In this document: one piece after another, positions 22,512 to 34,700 of the stretch
Layout: each line of letters starts with the position of its first letter
Numbering within the stretch: position 1 is the stretch's first letter
DNA from: Asterias rubens
Lineage: Eukaryota; Echinodermata; Asteroidea; Forcipulatida; Asteriidae
Assembly (NCBI RefSeq): GCF_902459465.1
Contig: NW_022985716.1
Span: forward strand, 1 to 64,000
Reading direction: 5' to 3'
DNA: 64,000 nucleotides
The notes under the pieces: generated by a model
Told to the model about the DNA's origin: nothing
Databases searched by the model: none
Seen by the model: the letters and a program-made list of their open reading frames with translations, nothing else
Translations under genes and position numbers: made by a program

Positions 22512-24530
22512 GAACTGACCCTGATACCCTCATAATAGTAACATAATAGCGTGCTGCGTTGCTTGAACTGACCCTGATACCCCCATAATAGTAACATAAT
22601 AGCGTGCTGCGTTGCTTGGACTGACCCTGATACCCCCATAATAGTAACATAATAGCGTGCTGCGTTGCTTGAACTGACCCTGATACCCCCATAATAGTAA
22701 CATAATAGCGTGCTGCGTTGCTTGGACTGACCCTGATACCCCCATAATAGTAACATAATAGCGTGCTGCGTTGCTTGGACTGACCCTGATACCCCCATAA
22801 TAGTAACATAATAGCGTGCTGCGTTGCTTGGACTGACCCTGATACCCCCATAATAGTAACATAATAGCGTGCTGCGTTGCTTGGACTGACCCTGATACCC
22901 CCATAATAGTAACATAATAGCGTGCTACGTTGCTTGGACTGACCCTGATACCCCCATAATAGTAACATAATAGCGTGCTGCGTTGCTTGAACTGAACCTG
23001 ATACCCCCATAATAGTAACATAATAGCGTGCTGCGTTGCTTGGACTGACCCTGATACCCCCATAATAGTAACATAATAGCGTGCTGCGTTGCTTGGACTG
23101 ACCCTGATACCCCAATAATAGTAACATAATAGCGTGCTGCGTTGCTTGAACTGACCCTGATACCCCCATAATAGTAACATAATAGCGTGCTGCGTTGCTT
23201 GGACTGACCCTGATACCCCCATAATAGTAACATAATAGCGTGCTGCGTTGCTTGGACTGACCCCGATACCCCCATAATAGTAACATAATAGCGTGCTGCG
23301 TTGCTTGGACTGACCCTGATACCCCCATAATAGTAACATAATAGCGTGCTGCGTTGCTTGGACTGACCCTGATACCCCCATAATAGTAACATAATAGCAT
23401 GCTGCGTTGCTTGGACTGACCCTGATACCCCCATAATAGTAACATAATAGCGTGCTGCGTTGCTTGAACTGAACCTGATACCCCCATAATAGTAACATAA
23501 TAGCGTGCTGCGTTGCTTGGACTGACCCTGATACCCCCATAATAGTAACATAATAGCGTGCTGCGTTGCTTGGACTGACCCTGATACCCCCATAATAGTA
23601 ACATAATAGCGTGCTGCGTTGCTTGGACTGACCCTGATACCCCCATAATAGTAACATAATAGCGTGCTGCGTTGCTTGGACTGACCCTGATACCCCCATA
23701 ATAGTAACATAATAGCGTGCTGCGTTGCTTGGACTGACCCTGATACCCCCATAATAGTAACATAATAGCGTGCTGCGTTGCTTGGACTGACCCTGATACC
23801 CCCATAATAGTAACATAATAGCGTGCTGCGTTGCTTGGACTGACCCTGATACCCCCATAATAGTAACATAATAGCGTGCTGCGTTGCTTGGACTGACCCT
23901 GATACCCCCATAATAGTAACATAATAGCGTGCTGCGTTGCTTGGACTGACCCTGATACCCCCATAATAGTAACATAATAGCGTGCTGCGTTGCTTGGACT
24001 GACCCTGATACCCCCATAATAGTAACATAATAGCGTGCTGCGTTGCTTGGACTGACCCTGATACCCCCATAATAGTAACATAATAGCGTGCTGCGTTGCT
24101 TGGACTGACCCTGATACCCCCATAATAGTAACATAATAGCGTGCTGCGTTGCTTGGACTGACCCTGATACCCCCATAATAGTAACATAATAGCGTGCTGC
24201 GTTGCTTGAACTGACCCTGATACCCCCATAATAGTAACATAATAGCGTGCTGCGTTGCTTGGACTGACCCTGATACCCCCATAATAGTAACATAATAGCG
24301 TGCTGCGTTGCTTGGACTGACCCTGATACCCCCATAATAGTAACATAATAGCGTGCTGCGTTGCTTGGACTGACCCTGATACCCCCATAATAGTAACATA
24401 ATAGCGTGCTGCGTTGCTTGGACTGACCCTGATACCCCCATAATAGTAACATAATAGCGTGCTGCGTTGCTTGGACTGACCCTGATACCCCCCATAATAG
24501 TAACATAATAGCGTGCTGCGTTGCTTGGAC
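22512..24530. repeat. Satellite-like array, 53-bp unit, about 38 copies
   Basis: The unit runs from GAACTGACCCTGATACCCCC through ATAATAGTAACATAATAGCG to TGCTGCGTTGCTT. Most copies differ only at the GGACTG/GAACTG position, with a few other substitutions. Because 53 is not divisible by three and the minus strand has no stop in the repeat, all three minus frames stay open (up to 680 codons). These are artefacts of the repeat, not genes. Confidence 0.97.
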
Positions 24531-24665
24531 TTCGACTTTGGTTGACTGTAACTTGTAAGTTTCGGTCTTATTATATATATATTTAAAATTACACTTTAAT
24601 AAGAATTAGAAAAATACCCTTTTTTAACTTTTAAATTTAATAATCAACACAAGATTCTGGATAAC

Positions 24666-24811
24666 TTTCCGTGTGGCGCCACCACTTTTATTCACAAATT
24701 TTTACAAAAAGGGATATCTCATTGAGGTTAATTATTAGCTTAGATACTTATATTTATTTCATATCGAATAAAAAAGTGGTGGCGCCATATTTATACGGAA
24801 ACTTTTCCAAG
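24666..24811. mobile_element. Short TIR element, GGCGCCACCAC family, copy 2
   Basis: GTGTGGCGCCACCACTTTT on the left and AAAAAGTGGTGGCGCCATA on the right are inverted, about 146 bp apart. It is closely related to 9203-9330. Confidence 0.85.
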
Positions 24812-24848
24812 ATTTTTTTTAAAAAAGTATGATGTGGAATATTTAGCC

Positions 24849-24897
24849 CCACTTGTGTGGCCAAGGATAGCTGAACTATCCTTGGCCACACAAGTGG
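24849..24897. repeat. Perfect 22-bp hairpin with 5-base loop
   Basis: The stem starts CCACTTGTGTGGCCAAGGAT at 24849 and is matched without error by 24876-24897, with loop CTGAA between. Confidence 0.9.
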
Positions 24898-25714
24898 AGC
24901 CATGGAATATAAAGATGCAGTGCAGTAATGACTTTTGATTCGTCGTTCGACACTCATTTTGGCATGCAGCAAAAAAAAAAAACGATCAAAAATTTTTTTT
25001 GACAGCATCAAATTTGCGCAAGGCCTGTAATTTGCGTGAAATATCTGGTGCACAGGCTTGAACCTGCGCGCACAATAAATCGGGCCATCAAGGTTGCGCG
25101 TTCAGAGCGGAGGCTGAAGTTTGCGCCCAACAGTACGACCGATTATAAATAACGACAAATTTCGAAGGAAAAAAACGCCCCGTAATTTGGTCTAAACACT
25201 TGTGTTGTACTTACTCAGTTAGTTATTATAAATGTTCGGCCGACAAAAATCTTTCTCAAGTTCTTTTCTCACTAGTCATGTCATTTTGGAGTTGTTTCAA
25301 GAAGGAAAATGGGTTGGAGAGGTAGAATGGGAAGGAAGAGATCAAAACAAACAAATGTTTTCACATGGTAAACAGCGCCACGTGCGGCTAACATCGACCA
25401 ACGCACCGGCTGGAAGAGACTGAATTTATTATTGTTTTTATGGTTTACAACTTTATGTCATATTATAATAAATCATTGATAAATTAACTAATAATTAAAT
25501 CGTTATTTTAACCAATATAAAATTAAACAGCTGATACTTAGATAAATGCTAACAAATATAAAACAGCTTTAGAATAAATTGGGTTTCTTTATGGGGTTAT
25601 GTCATGTCAAAGGTCACACCTACTTAATCTGTTTTGATTTTGAAGCGGAAAGAGCACCAGAAGTTTTCCAATTATTTCTACAGAGAAACGTCAAAAACTC
25701 CGACATCAACAAGT

Positions 25715-28700
25715 ATGATGGCTATTATTGACCAAGTCAAGATGCTTCTTGAAGAAGGATTGTATTCAAATGTTGTGATGTTGGTGAGTTGCATTTCCAC
25801 ACAATTCAACTTTATTTTTACAAATACAATTATGGGTGTTGGTAAAAGTCGGAGGTCGGAGGTAGCCGGAGGTAGCCGGAGGTTGCGTTAATTGCGTGAT
25901 ATTTAATTTAGAAATATTACTTACACACTCAGAGTGAAGTTTGGAAGACTCTTATGCAGTTTACAGGGAATTGTAATTCAATTCTGTATCCATTGGGTGG
26001 GGGAAACTATGCCTCCACGGTACGAACCGACTGGTCGTGTGGAGTACTTGTGTTGAGTAAACAAGGTCACACCACTGTATGTACATGTAGCGCCCTCAAA
26101 AACAAACGGAGGTGTGTGTATACGCACCGTGTAGTTGGTGAGTACATGCCTGTACACGCACCACGCATGAACCCTGTAGTAATTATGGTGTATTTTTAGT
26201 CCTTTTTTCATAAATAATAAAAATGTAAAAAAATAATGGTTATCAGGTGACATAAATAGAGAGTCGTTTGTGATTTTTTGGTAATTTTCCGAGGAGTAAT
26301 AAAGAAAAAAAAGGTAACCTCCGGCTTTTACCATGTAGTCAAAAATAAAAATAAATGCTTCACACGACCGTATACGGTGTACACTGTATGTGTGTACACT
26401 GCATAGGCCGAGTGAAGACGGGCTATCAAAATACGTAATTTTAATATTTTTTTATAAATAATAAAAATGTAAAAAAATAATGGTTATAAGGTGACATAAA
26501 TAGAGATTCGTGTATGATTTTTTTTGTAATTTTCCGAGGAGTAATAAAGAAATAAAATTAACCTCCGGCTATATACCTTTCTAGTCTAATACACCATAAT
26601 TTCTGCAGGGTTCTCGCGTGGTGCGTGTACAGGCAATTACGCACCAACTACACGGTGCGTATACACACCTCCGTTTGTTTTTGAGGGCGCTACAGTGTGA
26701 CCTTGTTTACTCAACACAAGTACTCCACACGACCAGTCGGTTCGTACCGTGGGGGCATAGTTTTCCCCCACTCAATCGGTACAGAATTGAATTTTAATCC
26801 CCGTAAACTGCATATGGGTCTTCCAAACTTCAATCTGAGTGTGTAAGTAATCTTTTTAAATTAGATATCACGCAATTAACGCAACCTCCGGCAACCTCCG
26901 GCTACCTCCGACCTCCGACTTTTACCAACACCCTACAATTATTATATATACCCAAATTTAAATTGCCGCCGTGCGTACACAGTGGTAGGAACACTGCCGT
27001 ACGATTGTATTTCAGTGGAAAAAAACCCTCGCTCCAGTACAGTGTCAGGGTCAGTAAGCACTTTTATGGATGGATTTGGTAACAATTTGCTGATAATTTT
27101 TTTGTGATAAATTACCAAAATCAAATACTGTAGACCATTGCCATGGAGCACGATGAGCTACAATACGTTTACTAAATACTAGTACGAAAAAGTAAATATA
27201 CTAACTAAACTAAGGGTCGACTGTGTAAAGTACTAAAAGGAAAAGTTTCTGTATGGCGCCACCACTTTTTCATTCGAAATAAAATAACATAGTATCAAAT
27301 TTACTAGTTGCGATAATCGTAACCCTCCATCCTCCCGACGGTCGGAGACCGGAGGGTTACGACACAAGACTGATAGTGATATTATCGGTGTAACTAGCAG
27401 TTTTGACCAGTTTTTGCCAGACTCGTGATCAGATTCGTCCTTTTTTTCCACTTTCCAAAATTATGACAGACATTCTAAACACATGGAGTTGATCTTTATT
27501 GTATGACAACGTCATCTGGAACCCTTAAAACAACATCATGAAAATATTTGGCAGAAAAAACGACAAAAACTTACCAAAAGACTGACCGAATATATCCATA
27601 ATCCATAGCGGGCCCAACTAGTGATTTTGAAAGTCGCACTTGCTTGGCAACAACCAATCAGCGTGACACAACCAAACACGCATCTGGACGAGCCATGGCT
27701 GTCGTATGCGTATCGGCCATTCCAGCTTGCAAACTCAACGCCTGTGTGTGTAAGCACCGATCCCCCGCACCGAGTGCGCAGCATGCAGGCATGTACATGT
27801 ACATGTACATGTACTGTATGAAAATCGTGCGTGTTTGGTTGGGTCACGCTGATTGGTTGTTGCCAAGCAAGTGCGACGTTCAAAATCACTAGTTGGGCCC
27901 GCTATGGATTATGGATATATTCGGTCAGTCTTTTGGTAAGTTTTTGTCGTTTTTTCTGCCAAATATTTTCATGATGTTGTTTTAAGGGTTCCAGATGACG
28001 TTGTCATACAATAAAGATCAACTCCATGTGTTTAGAATGTCTGTCATGATTTTGGAAAGTGGAAAAAAAGGACGAATCTGATCACGAGTCTGGCAAAAAC
28101 TGGTCAAAACTGCTAGTTACACCGATAATATCAGTCTTGTGTCGTAACCCTCCGGTCTCCGACCGTCGGGAGGATGGAGGGTTACGATTATCGCAACTAC
28201 AAATTTACCTGATTGATATATCCCTTTTTGTAAAAATTAGTGAAAAAGTGGTGGCGTCATACGGAAAGTTATCCGTACTAAATACTAGACTAGTGTTTTT
28301 GTAGTGGTCAATAAATTATATTATTTTTTAGTAGTAGTACTAGTAGTTTTAGTACTAAATTAATTAGTTGCCATAACGTAACCCTCCTGCCGATGGCTAC
28401 GAAGCAGACGCAATTTGTGAGCAGGGCGAAATGGTTAAAAACGTACAATTTCGACAGCTAGTCAGCAGATTTGCTCCATTTTGACCACTTTTGAAAATCA
28501 TGACACAAATTCTAGAAACACGAACTTGATCCTCAATGTCTAATGAATCCTACAATATCACTCAAAACACCATTGAGGAAATAATTTGAAGAAAAGGCAC
28601 AAAAACTTACCAGATTTCCGAGCGAAAGACACAGGTTGAAAATTCGAACCTGAGGGGGGTGGAGCTTCGGCCATGTGTGCACGTCACCGGGGTCAACGAC

Positions 28701-31700
28701 TCAGCGCTGCATGCGGTGCATTGTGTATCCCGGTAACTGTGTAGCCGTAGTCTTGATCCAAGACCATTGATGTTGCGCGGTCACACACAACCAACGTTCC
28801 GATCTATGCACGGCAAAAACTGTACACGCTTGTTATAATCGAACGTTAGCAGGCGCTCTGTTTCTCTGATTTCCGCATCTCACCGCGTGTACAAGACTAC
28901 GGCTGCACAGTTGTAGGGATGACTGCTTCGTAACCCTCCGGCTATGCCGTCGGCAGGAGGGTTACGTTATCGCAACTATATATTAATATACATGTAAAAT
29001 AAAACATCGTAAAATAAAACTAATATTAGTAATATATAAAAATACAAAAGATTGGCATTCATCAAAAGAGTAGTTAAACAAAGATTAAGAAATGGAAAGT
29101 TCAGTCTATGTGGAATCCGACTTCCACTTTTTTACTCATTTTGATCTAAAAATAATAGTCGAAAAATTGATAGTCGAATGAGCATTCTTTTCATTTATAA
29201 ATCAAACTAAGAACAAGTTGTATTTATTTTTACTTGCAGGCAAGCTTGATGAAAACAGCCAGTGAACAGAACTCAGAATTACTGACTGGACCAGAGAAAT
29301 ATCAACTGCAGGTTTACTACGCTGATGCACTCTTTGAGATGCAAGAATACAAAAATGCTGAGGTACACAAGCCATAGCTATCATATCAGGTTTCATGACT
29401 TGAAATAATCACTATACAGAGTGATTATTTCACATTATTTCACAGTTATGATACATATATCGTAACTGGAAAATGGAAAACCATACACAGTTAGGGCACG
29501 GCAGCTAACAGAACAAAAATGCATGGCAGTGTGAGTGTCAGCTGTAAATTTTGTAAGGATGAATTTTTTCAGGTGTACGTCAACCAGTAAGAGGGGCACT
29601 ACTGGTGTGTCGACGGCCATGGCCGCCGTGAATGTTGAGGCCTGGATGTAATGCACAGTTGTGGGTACCAGAAAGCCGGAATCAAAATGGATATCGGGTA
29701 CTCAATCAATCAATCAATCAATCAAAAGAAATTTATAAAGCGCCAAAATCAATAAGGCAACTATAAAGTGAAGAATTTTGGATGAGATTTAATTGATTGA
29801 TTCGGTTTCTACTTTCTAGGTTATTTACAGAAAAGCTCTCCAAGTGAAGAAAGTGTTGAATAAGAGCAAAGTTAAAGGACCGGTACCCACTCAACCTCCT
29901 CAGTCTATACCTAATGATGGACTTCCCTCAGAGCTGAACGTCCGCTATAGAATCTACGAATGTAACTATCATCAAAAGAACTACAAGGAAGCTATCGCAG
30001 TAGTAAGTACCCTAATCGCAGTAGTAAGTACCCTAATCGCAGTAGTAAGTACCCTAATCGCAGTAGTAAGTACCCTAATCGCAGTAGTAAGTACCCTAAT
30101 CGCAGTAGTAAGTACCCTAATCGCAGTAGTATGTACCCTAATCGCAGTAGTAAGTACCTTCATTGCAGTAGTAAGTACCTTCATTGCAGTAGTAAGTACC
30201 CTAATCGCAGTAGTAAGTACCCTAATCGCAGTAGTAAGTACCCTAATCGCAGTAGTAAGTACCCTAATCGCAGTAGTAAGTACCCTAATCGCAGTAGTAA
30301 GTACCCTAATCGCAGTAGTAAGTACCCTAATCGCAGTAGTAAGTACCTTCATTGCAGTAGTAAGTACCCTAATCGCAGTAGTAAGTACCCTAATCGCAAT
30401 AGTAAGTACCTTAATCGCAGTAGTAAGTACCGTCATTGCAGTAGTAAGTACCCTAATCGCAGCAGTAAGTACCCTAATCGCAATAGTAAGTACCCTAACT
30501 GCAGTAGTAAGTACCTTAATCGCAGTAGTAAGTACCCTAATCGCAGTAGTAAGTACCCTAATCGCAGTAGTAAGTACCCTAATCGCAGTAGTAAGTACCT
30601 TCATCGCAGTAGTAAGTACCCTCAGTTGTTAGTGTGCTGGCACGTTAATCCGGAGGACGTTGGTTCAAATCACTAGTAAATTTTTCTTTGTTCCACCCAA
30701 AATTATTTTTAAAGGTAAAAGTACCTGTCGACAGGGTTGAATATTAAGCAATATGTAATGCAACAGCCAAAGGCCTAGGATTGTATTGTCCAATTTACAT
30801 GAGTGTTGTTCTTGGCACATTCTCTCTCTCTCTCTCTCTTAAGTCCTTTAGGGCATTTGTTGAGAAACAAACTCTTTAAGCCTCCCTGTCCAGAGCAGTT
30901 GTCCTTAGCTCATGTATGTTATGTCTTTTCAGTGTACGAATGTTGTCAGTCCACCTAGTTTTCGGTCTTCCTCTTCCAGCGGGACCAGCAACATGTCCTT
31001 CCATTCACTGCTTCTCAAGATTTACCCTGTCTCTCCTTGTATGCCCTACTCTAGCTTCTTCTCTAGTATGAAGTTAACTAAGGTTTTTGACTTTATGTCC
31101 GTCGTTTAACTAAGGTTTTTGACTTTATGTCCGTCGTTTAACTAAGGTTTTTGACTTTATGTCCGTCGTTTATTACAATTGTTGTCATTTATATGCGATG
31201 ACCCAATCTCTTTTCGTTTGTTTTTATTCTAGTTGCAGAGTATTCCAGCCAAACAGAGGAAGCCTAAAGTCAACATGGCCCTCGCTAAGCTGTATCAAAG
31301 AATCGGAAGTGAAAGACCAGCTGTTACTTGCTTTAAAGAAGTTCTCAAGTAAATAGTGACTGGCATGCCATTTCTCAGGATCTTTCATGATTGCATATTT
31401 CTATCAAAATCTCCTTGAGCTTTCAAATTTTCTTGAAAGAAGTAAAGCAGTCACCAGATGGTGAAAAATTAGTTTATGTTGTATTCAAATATGTAGAATT
31501 TCACTTTTTCTTATGGCAATTTGTTTTACTGAGCTTATAGCTACTTTTTGTGTTTAAGCAGCTCCATGAAATTGTTCCCAGTCTGTAAACCTCCTGAAAT
31601 GTAACATCTGGGATGTTTTGGGTCTTCAATATTGGGGAACCTAGGCCTTCGAGAAAGACCCTGCTAGGGTTGAAACGTCAGGCCATCAACTATTATTTGC

Positions 31701-34700
31701 ATTTATACCCTCTGTCCTTTTGTTTTTTTTAGTAAGTTGTTTGCAAGAACTAATTCTATTTTCTTGTTTCTTTACAGGCAGTTTCCTTTAGCGCTAGAAG
31801 CTGTACTTGGCTTGTTATCTCTTGCTGTAAAGGGAACTGAGGTTGCTGCACTTACTATTAACAGCTTACCAAACACCAACAACATAGAGTGGTGAGTAGT
31901 TTAGGTGTGGGATGTTTAAAGGAACACATTGCCCTGGATCGGTCGAGTTGGTCTATAAAAAGCGTTTGTAACCATTTGTTATAAAGTGCTTATTGTGGTT
32001 AGAAAGATGTTTTAAAAGTAGAATACAATGATCCACACAAATTGGCCTCGAAATTGCGTGTTTTTCCTGACTGATGCGGTCGGCCATTTATAGGAGTCAA
32101 AAATTTGACTCCCATAAATGGCCGACCGTGTTAGTCGATGAGGTTAAAGGAAAACCATGCAATTTGGAGTGATACTTATGTGGATCATTATTTTCTACTT
32201 TTAAAATATCTTTCTAATCATAATGCATTTCATAACAAACGGTTACAAACACTTTTCAAAGACCAACTCGACCGATCCAAGGCAACGTGTTCCTTTGACC
32301 TTCATTAGTAAAATTAATTTGTGGAGGTAGTGCTTTCAGCTAGGCTTCTGATGGATGATACCCAAGCCTACATCCGTATGGACTGTAAAGGGGGTAACCC
32401 TAATTCAGGAGTAGGTAGCAACGGCCCCTGGACAAAATATTTGATTGTAGCCCACACCTTGAAGTAGCCTTTAGGCCTTGTGTATCTGGTGACTTGCATT
32501 ATAAAAAATACCTCAATGTGTTTGTGCAATTTGATCGGTCAAAGAATGGTCCTGTTGGGGTGTATAACTATGTGGTATGAAGACAGCCTCTTTGAACTAG
32601 CAAATAAAAAGTCCCCAAGCAGGCATAATATTGTATCAAAGTTCATATTATTTCATGTTGTTCAGGGAACTATCAAATTAATTGGTTTTTATTCATGCAT
32701 ATTTTTGTTTTATTTAATCTTTTTCACTAGAGATTTGGTGGAAGTGAACTCTCAAACAATGTATCAAACTTTCTTTATTAAAGTATATGCACATGAAATT
32801 AGCATAATGCTAATTATTGTTAATTTTCAGAGCTCTTAGTCTGGCTCTTCTTGAGAATATCTGAAATGAGTTAATTGTGTGTAAGAGATTATAAGCCATG
32901 CAAAAGTTAAATTGCCTAAGGATTGGCCCTTTGCAAGTAAGTTGAACACTTAAAATAATATATGCAAAAACAAATTTTCTTTTTTTGTTAAAAGTGTATT
33001 AATATACTTAATATACTTTTTTTTGAGATACAGCTAAAGAATAGAAAGTAAATGTTTTTTTTCTCTATAAGGTTAACTTTCTGGTTGAAGGGACACTCCT
33101 ACAACGCAAGCAAAGATTATGCAAAGGCAGTTAGCACATTCAAGAGTTTGGAAACTGGAGTAAGTTGATTCAACGTAAACTCAACAATCTATTTTGAGAT
33201 ATGGCGGACACCATGCTACAACACTATTACGATTGGGTTAATTTGGTGAACACCCAAACCAAACAGTGCACTTCTATAGTGTCCGCCATTCCTCAAAAAG
33301 GCAAATGGGCTGGAATAAGTGGACTGAGGCCCCTGGCTGGTTCGAATCCCACTCTAGTAAATTTGTCTTTGTTCAACCAAAAATTCAAATGATATCTTAA
33401 AATTTTATAGTCCAATTTTGATGCCCATGTTCAAATTTTTACCTTTTGTGAAGAATGTTTGAATATCCTATTTGTTTTCCTTTTTTGTCTTTTAAAATTG
33501 TAAATTCAAAATGCAATTTGGTCGTTGGACCGCAAACTTTGAATGTTTATTAAATAAATCATAAACAATATCTGTCTCTTTTTCAGAGTGTATTGCGTGA
33601 GAATAGTTCAGTCCTGTGCTGCCTTGCTGAAAACCACTTTCTGGCTGGTGACCTTGCTAATGCTTTACTTGTTTATAAAAGGGTGAGTTTCTTAATCCTC
33701 CATGATTGACTCATTGATACATACAGGGTGAGTCCAAAAGAAGTTGACCGGGATTGGTGGTGATTTAAGCACTCTCTCCTGCTTATTAGAAGAAGAAAAA
33801 AAAATGAAAGAAATTGATGATTCGTAAGAGGAATTATGTCTATTTTAAAGACACTGGACACTATTGGTCATTGACTAAGACCAGTCTTCTCACTTGGTGT
33901 ATCTCAACATATGCATAAAATATTAAACCTGTGAAAATTTGAGCTCAATTGGTAGTAGAAGTTGCGAGATAACTATGAAAGAAAAAACACTTTTGTCACA
34001 CGAAGTTGGGTGCTTTCAGATGCTTGATTTTGAGACTTCAAAATCTAATTTTGAGGTCTCGAAATCAAATTTCGTGGAAAATTACTTCTTTTTTGAAAAC
34101 TACGTCACTTCAGAGGGAGCCATGTCTCACAATGTTTTATACTATCAACCTCTCCCAATTACTCGTTACCAAGTAAGGTTTTATGCTAATAAAGGTACTC
34201 ATTTTGCAAGCTGTCCAAGGAATGAGTTTTATACCCTTTGCTACTTACTCAGATGTTTAGATCCAGTCAAGCATTAACATTCCATAGACAGCTACAAACA
34301 TGAGTGTGTTTAGTAACACAGACATAACTTCTCTGAGAAATGATCAACTTGTTCCATTCTTTTTTTCAGATAAGTAGGAAAGAATGATTGTTTGATATGT
34401 GTTTCACTGGGGTTTTGAGTGTCAGTTGTTATTTTGTTTTTTAAGTCATAAATCTCAGTCAACATCATTTTGACCTGCCCTTTATTTGCACTCATCACGT
34501 TTAGTTTTGGTCAAGCAAGCTCACTTCTTATATTTGGTTATCTGGTAAGGAATTTATCGTCTTCGACGACTCAAAAACAGAGTTGCTGAATCAATCATTC
34601 AGCCAAGAAAGGCTACTCATATTTCACCCTGCGTTGAACCACTCCACTGGCTTCTTAGTACCTATTTCATAGTTCTGCTTAGCTTAAATGCTTACCAAAG

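Larger units (their letters stand above)
25784..29239. other. ANAPC7 intron 1, filled with three foldback elements
   Basis: The first intron is 3,456 bp. About 2.75 kb of it is the three inverted-repeat elements at 25834-26933, 27237-28273 and 28364-28977. No exon is seen between them. Confidence 0.8.

Noticed and set aside
22453-24506. Open frames of 680, 658 and 487 codons on minus
   Set aside because: They are the three frames of a stop-free 53-bp satellite, with no domain and no codon bias separate from the repeat.
25232-25423. 63-codon frame upstream of ANAPC7
   Set aside because: There is no recognised homology or splice link, and the length is within chance.
29981-30604. 207-codon minus frame (TTAIRVL repeats)
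   Set aside because: It is the antisense reading of the ANAPC7 donor minisatellite.
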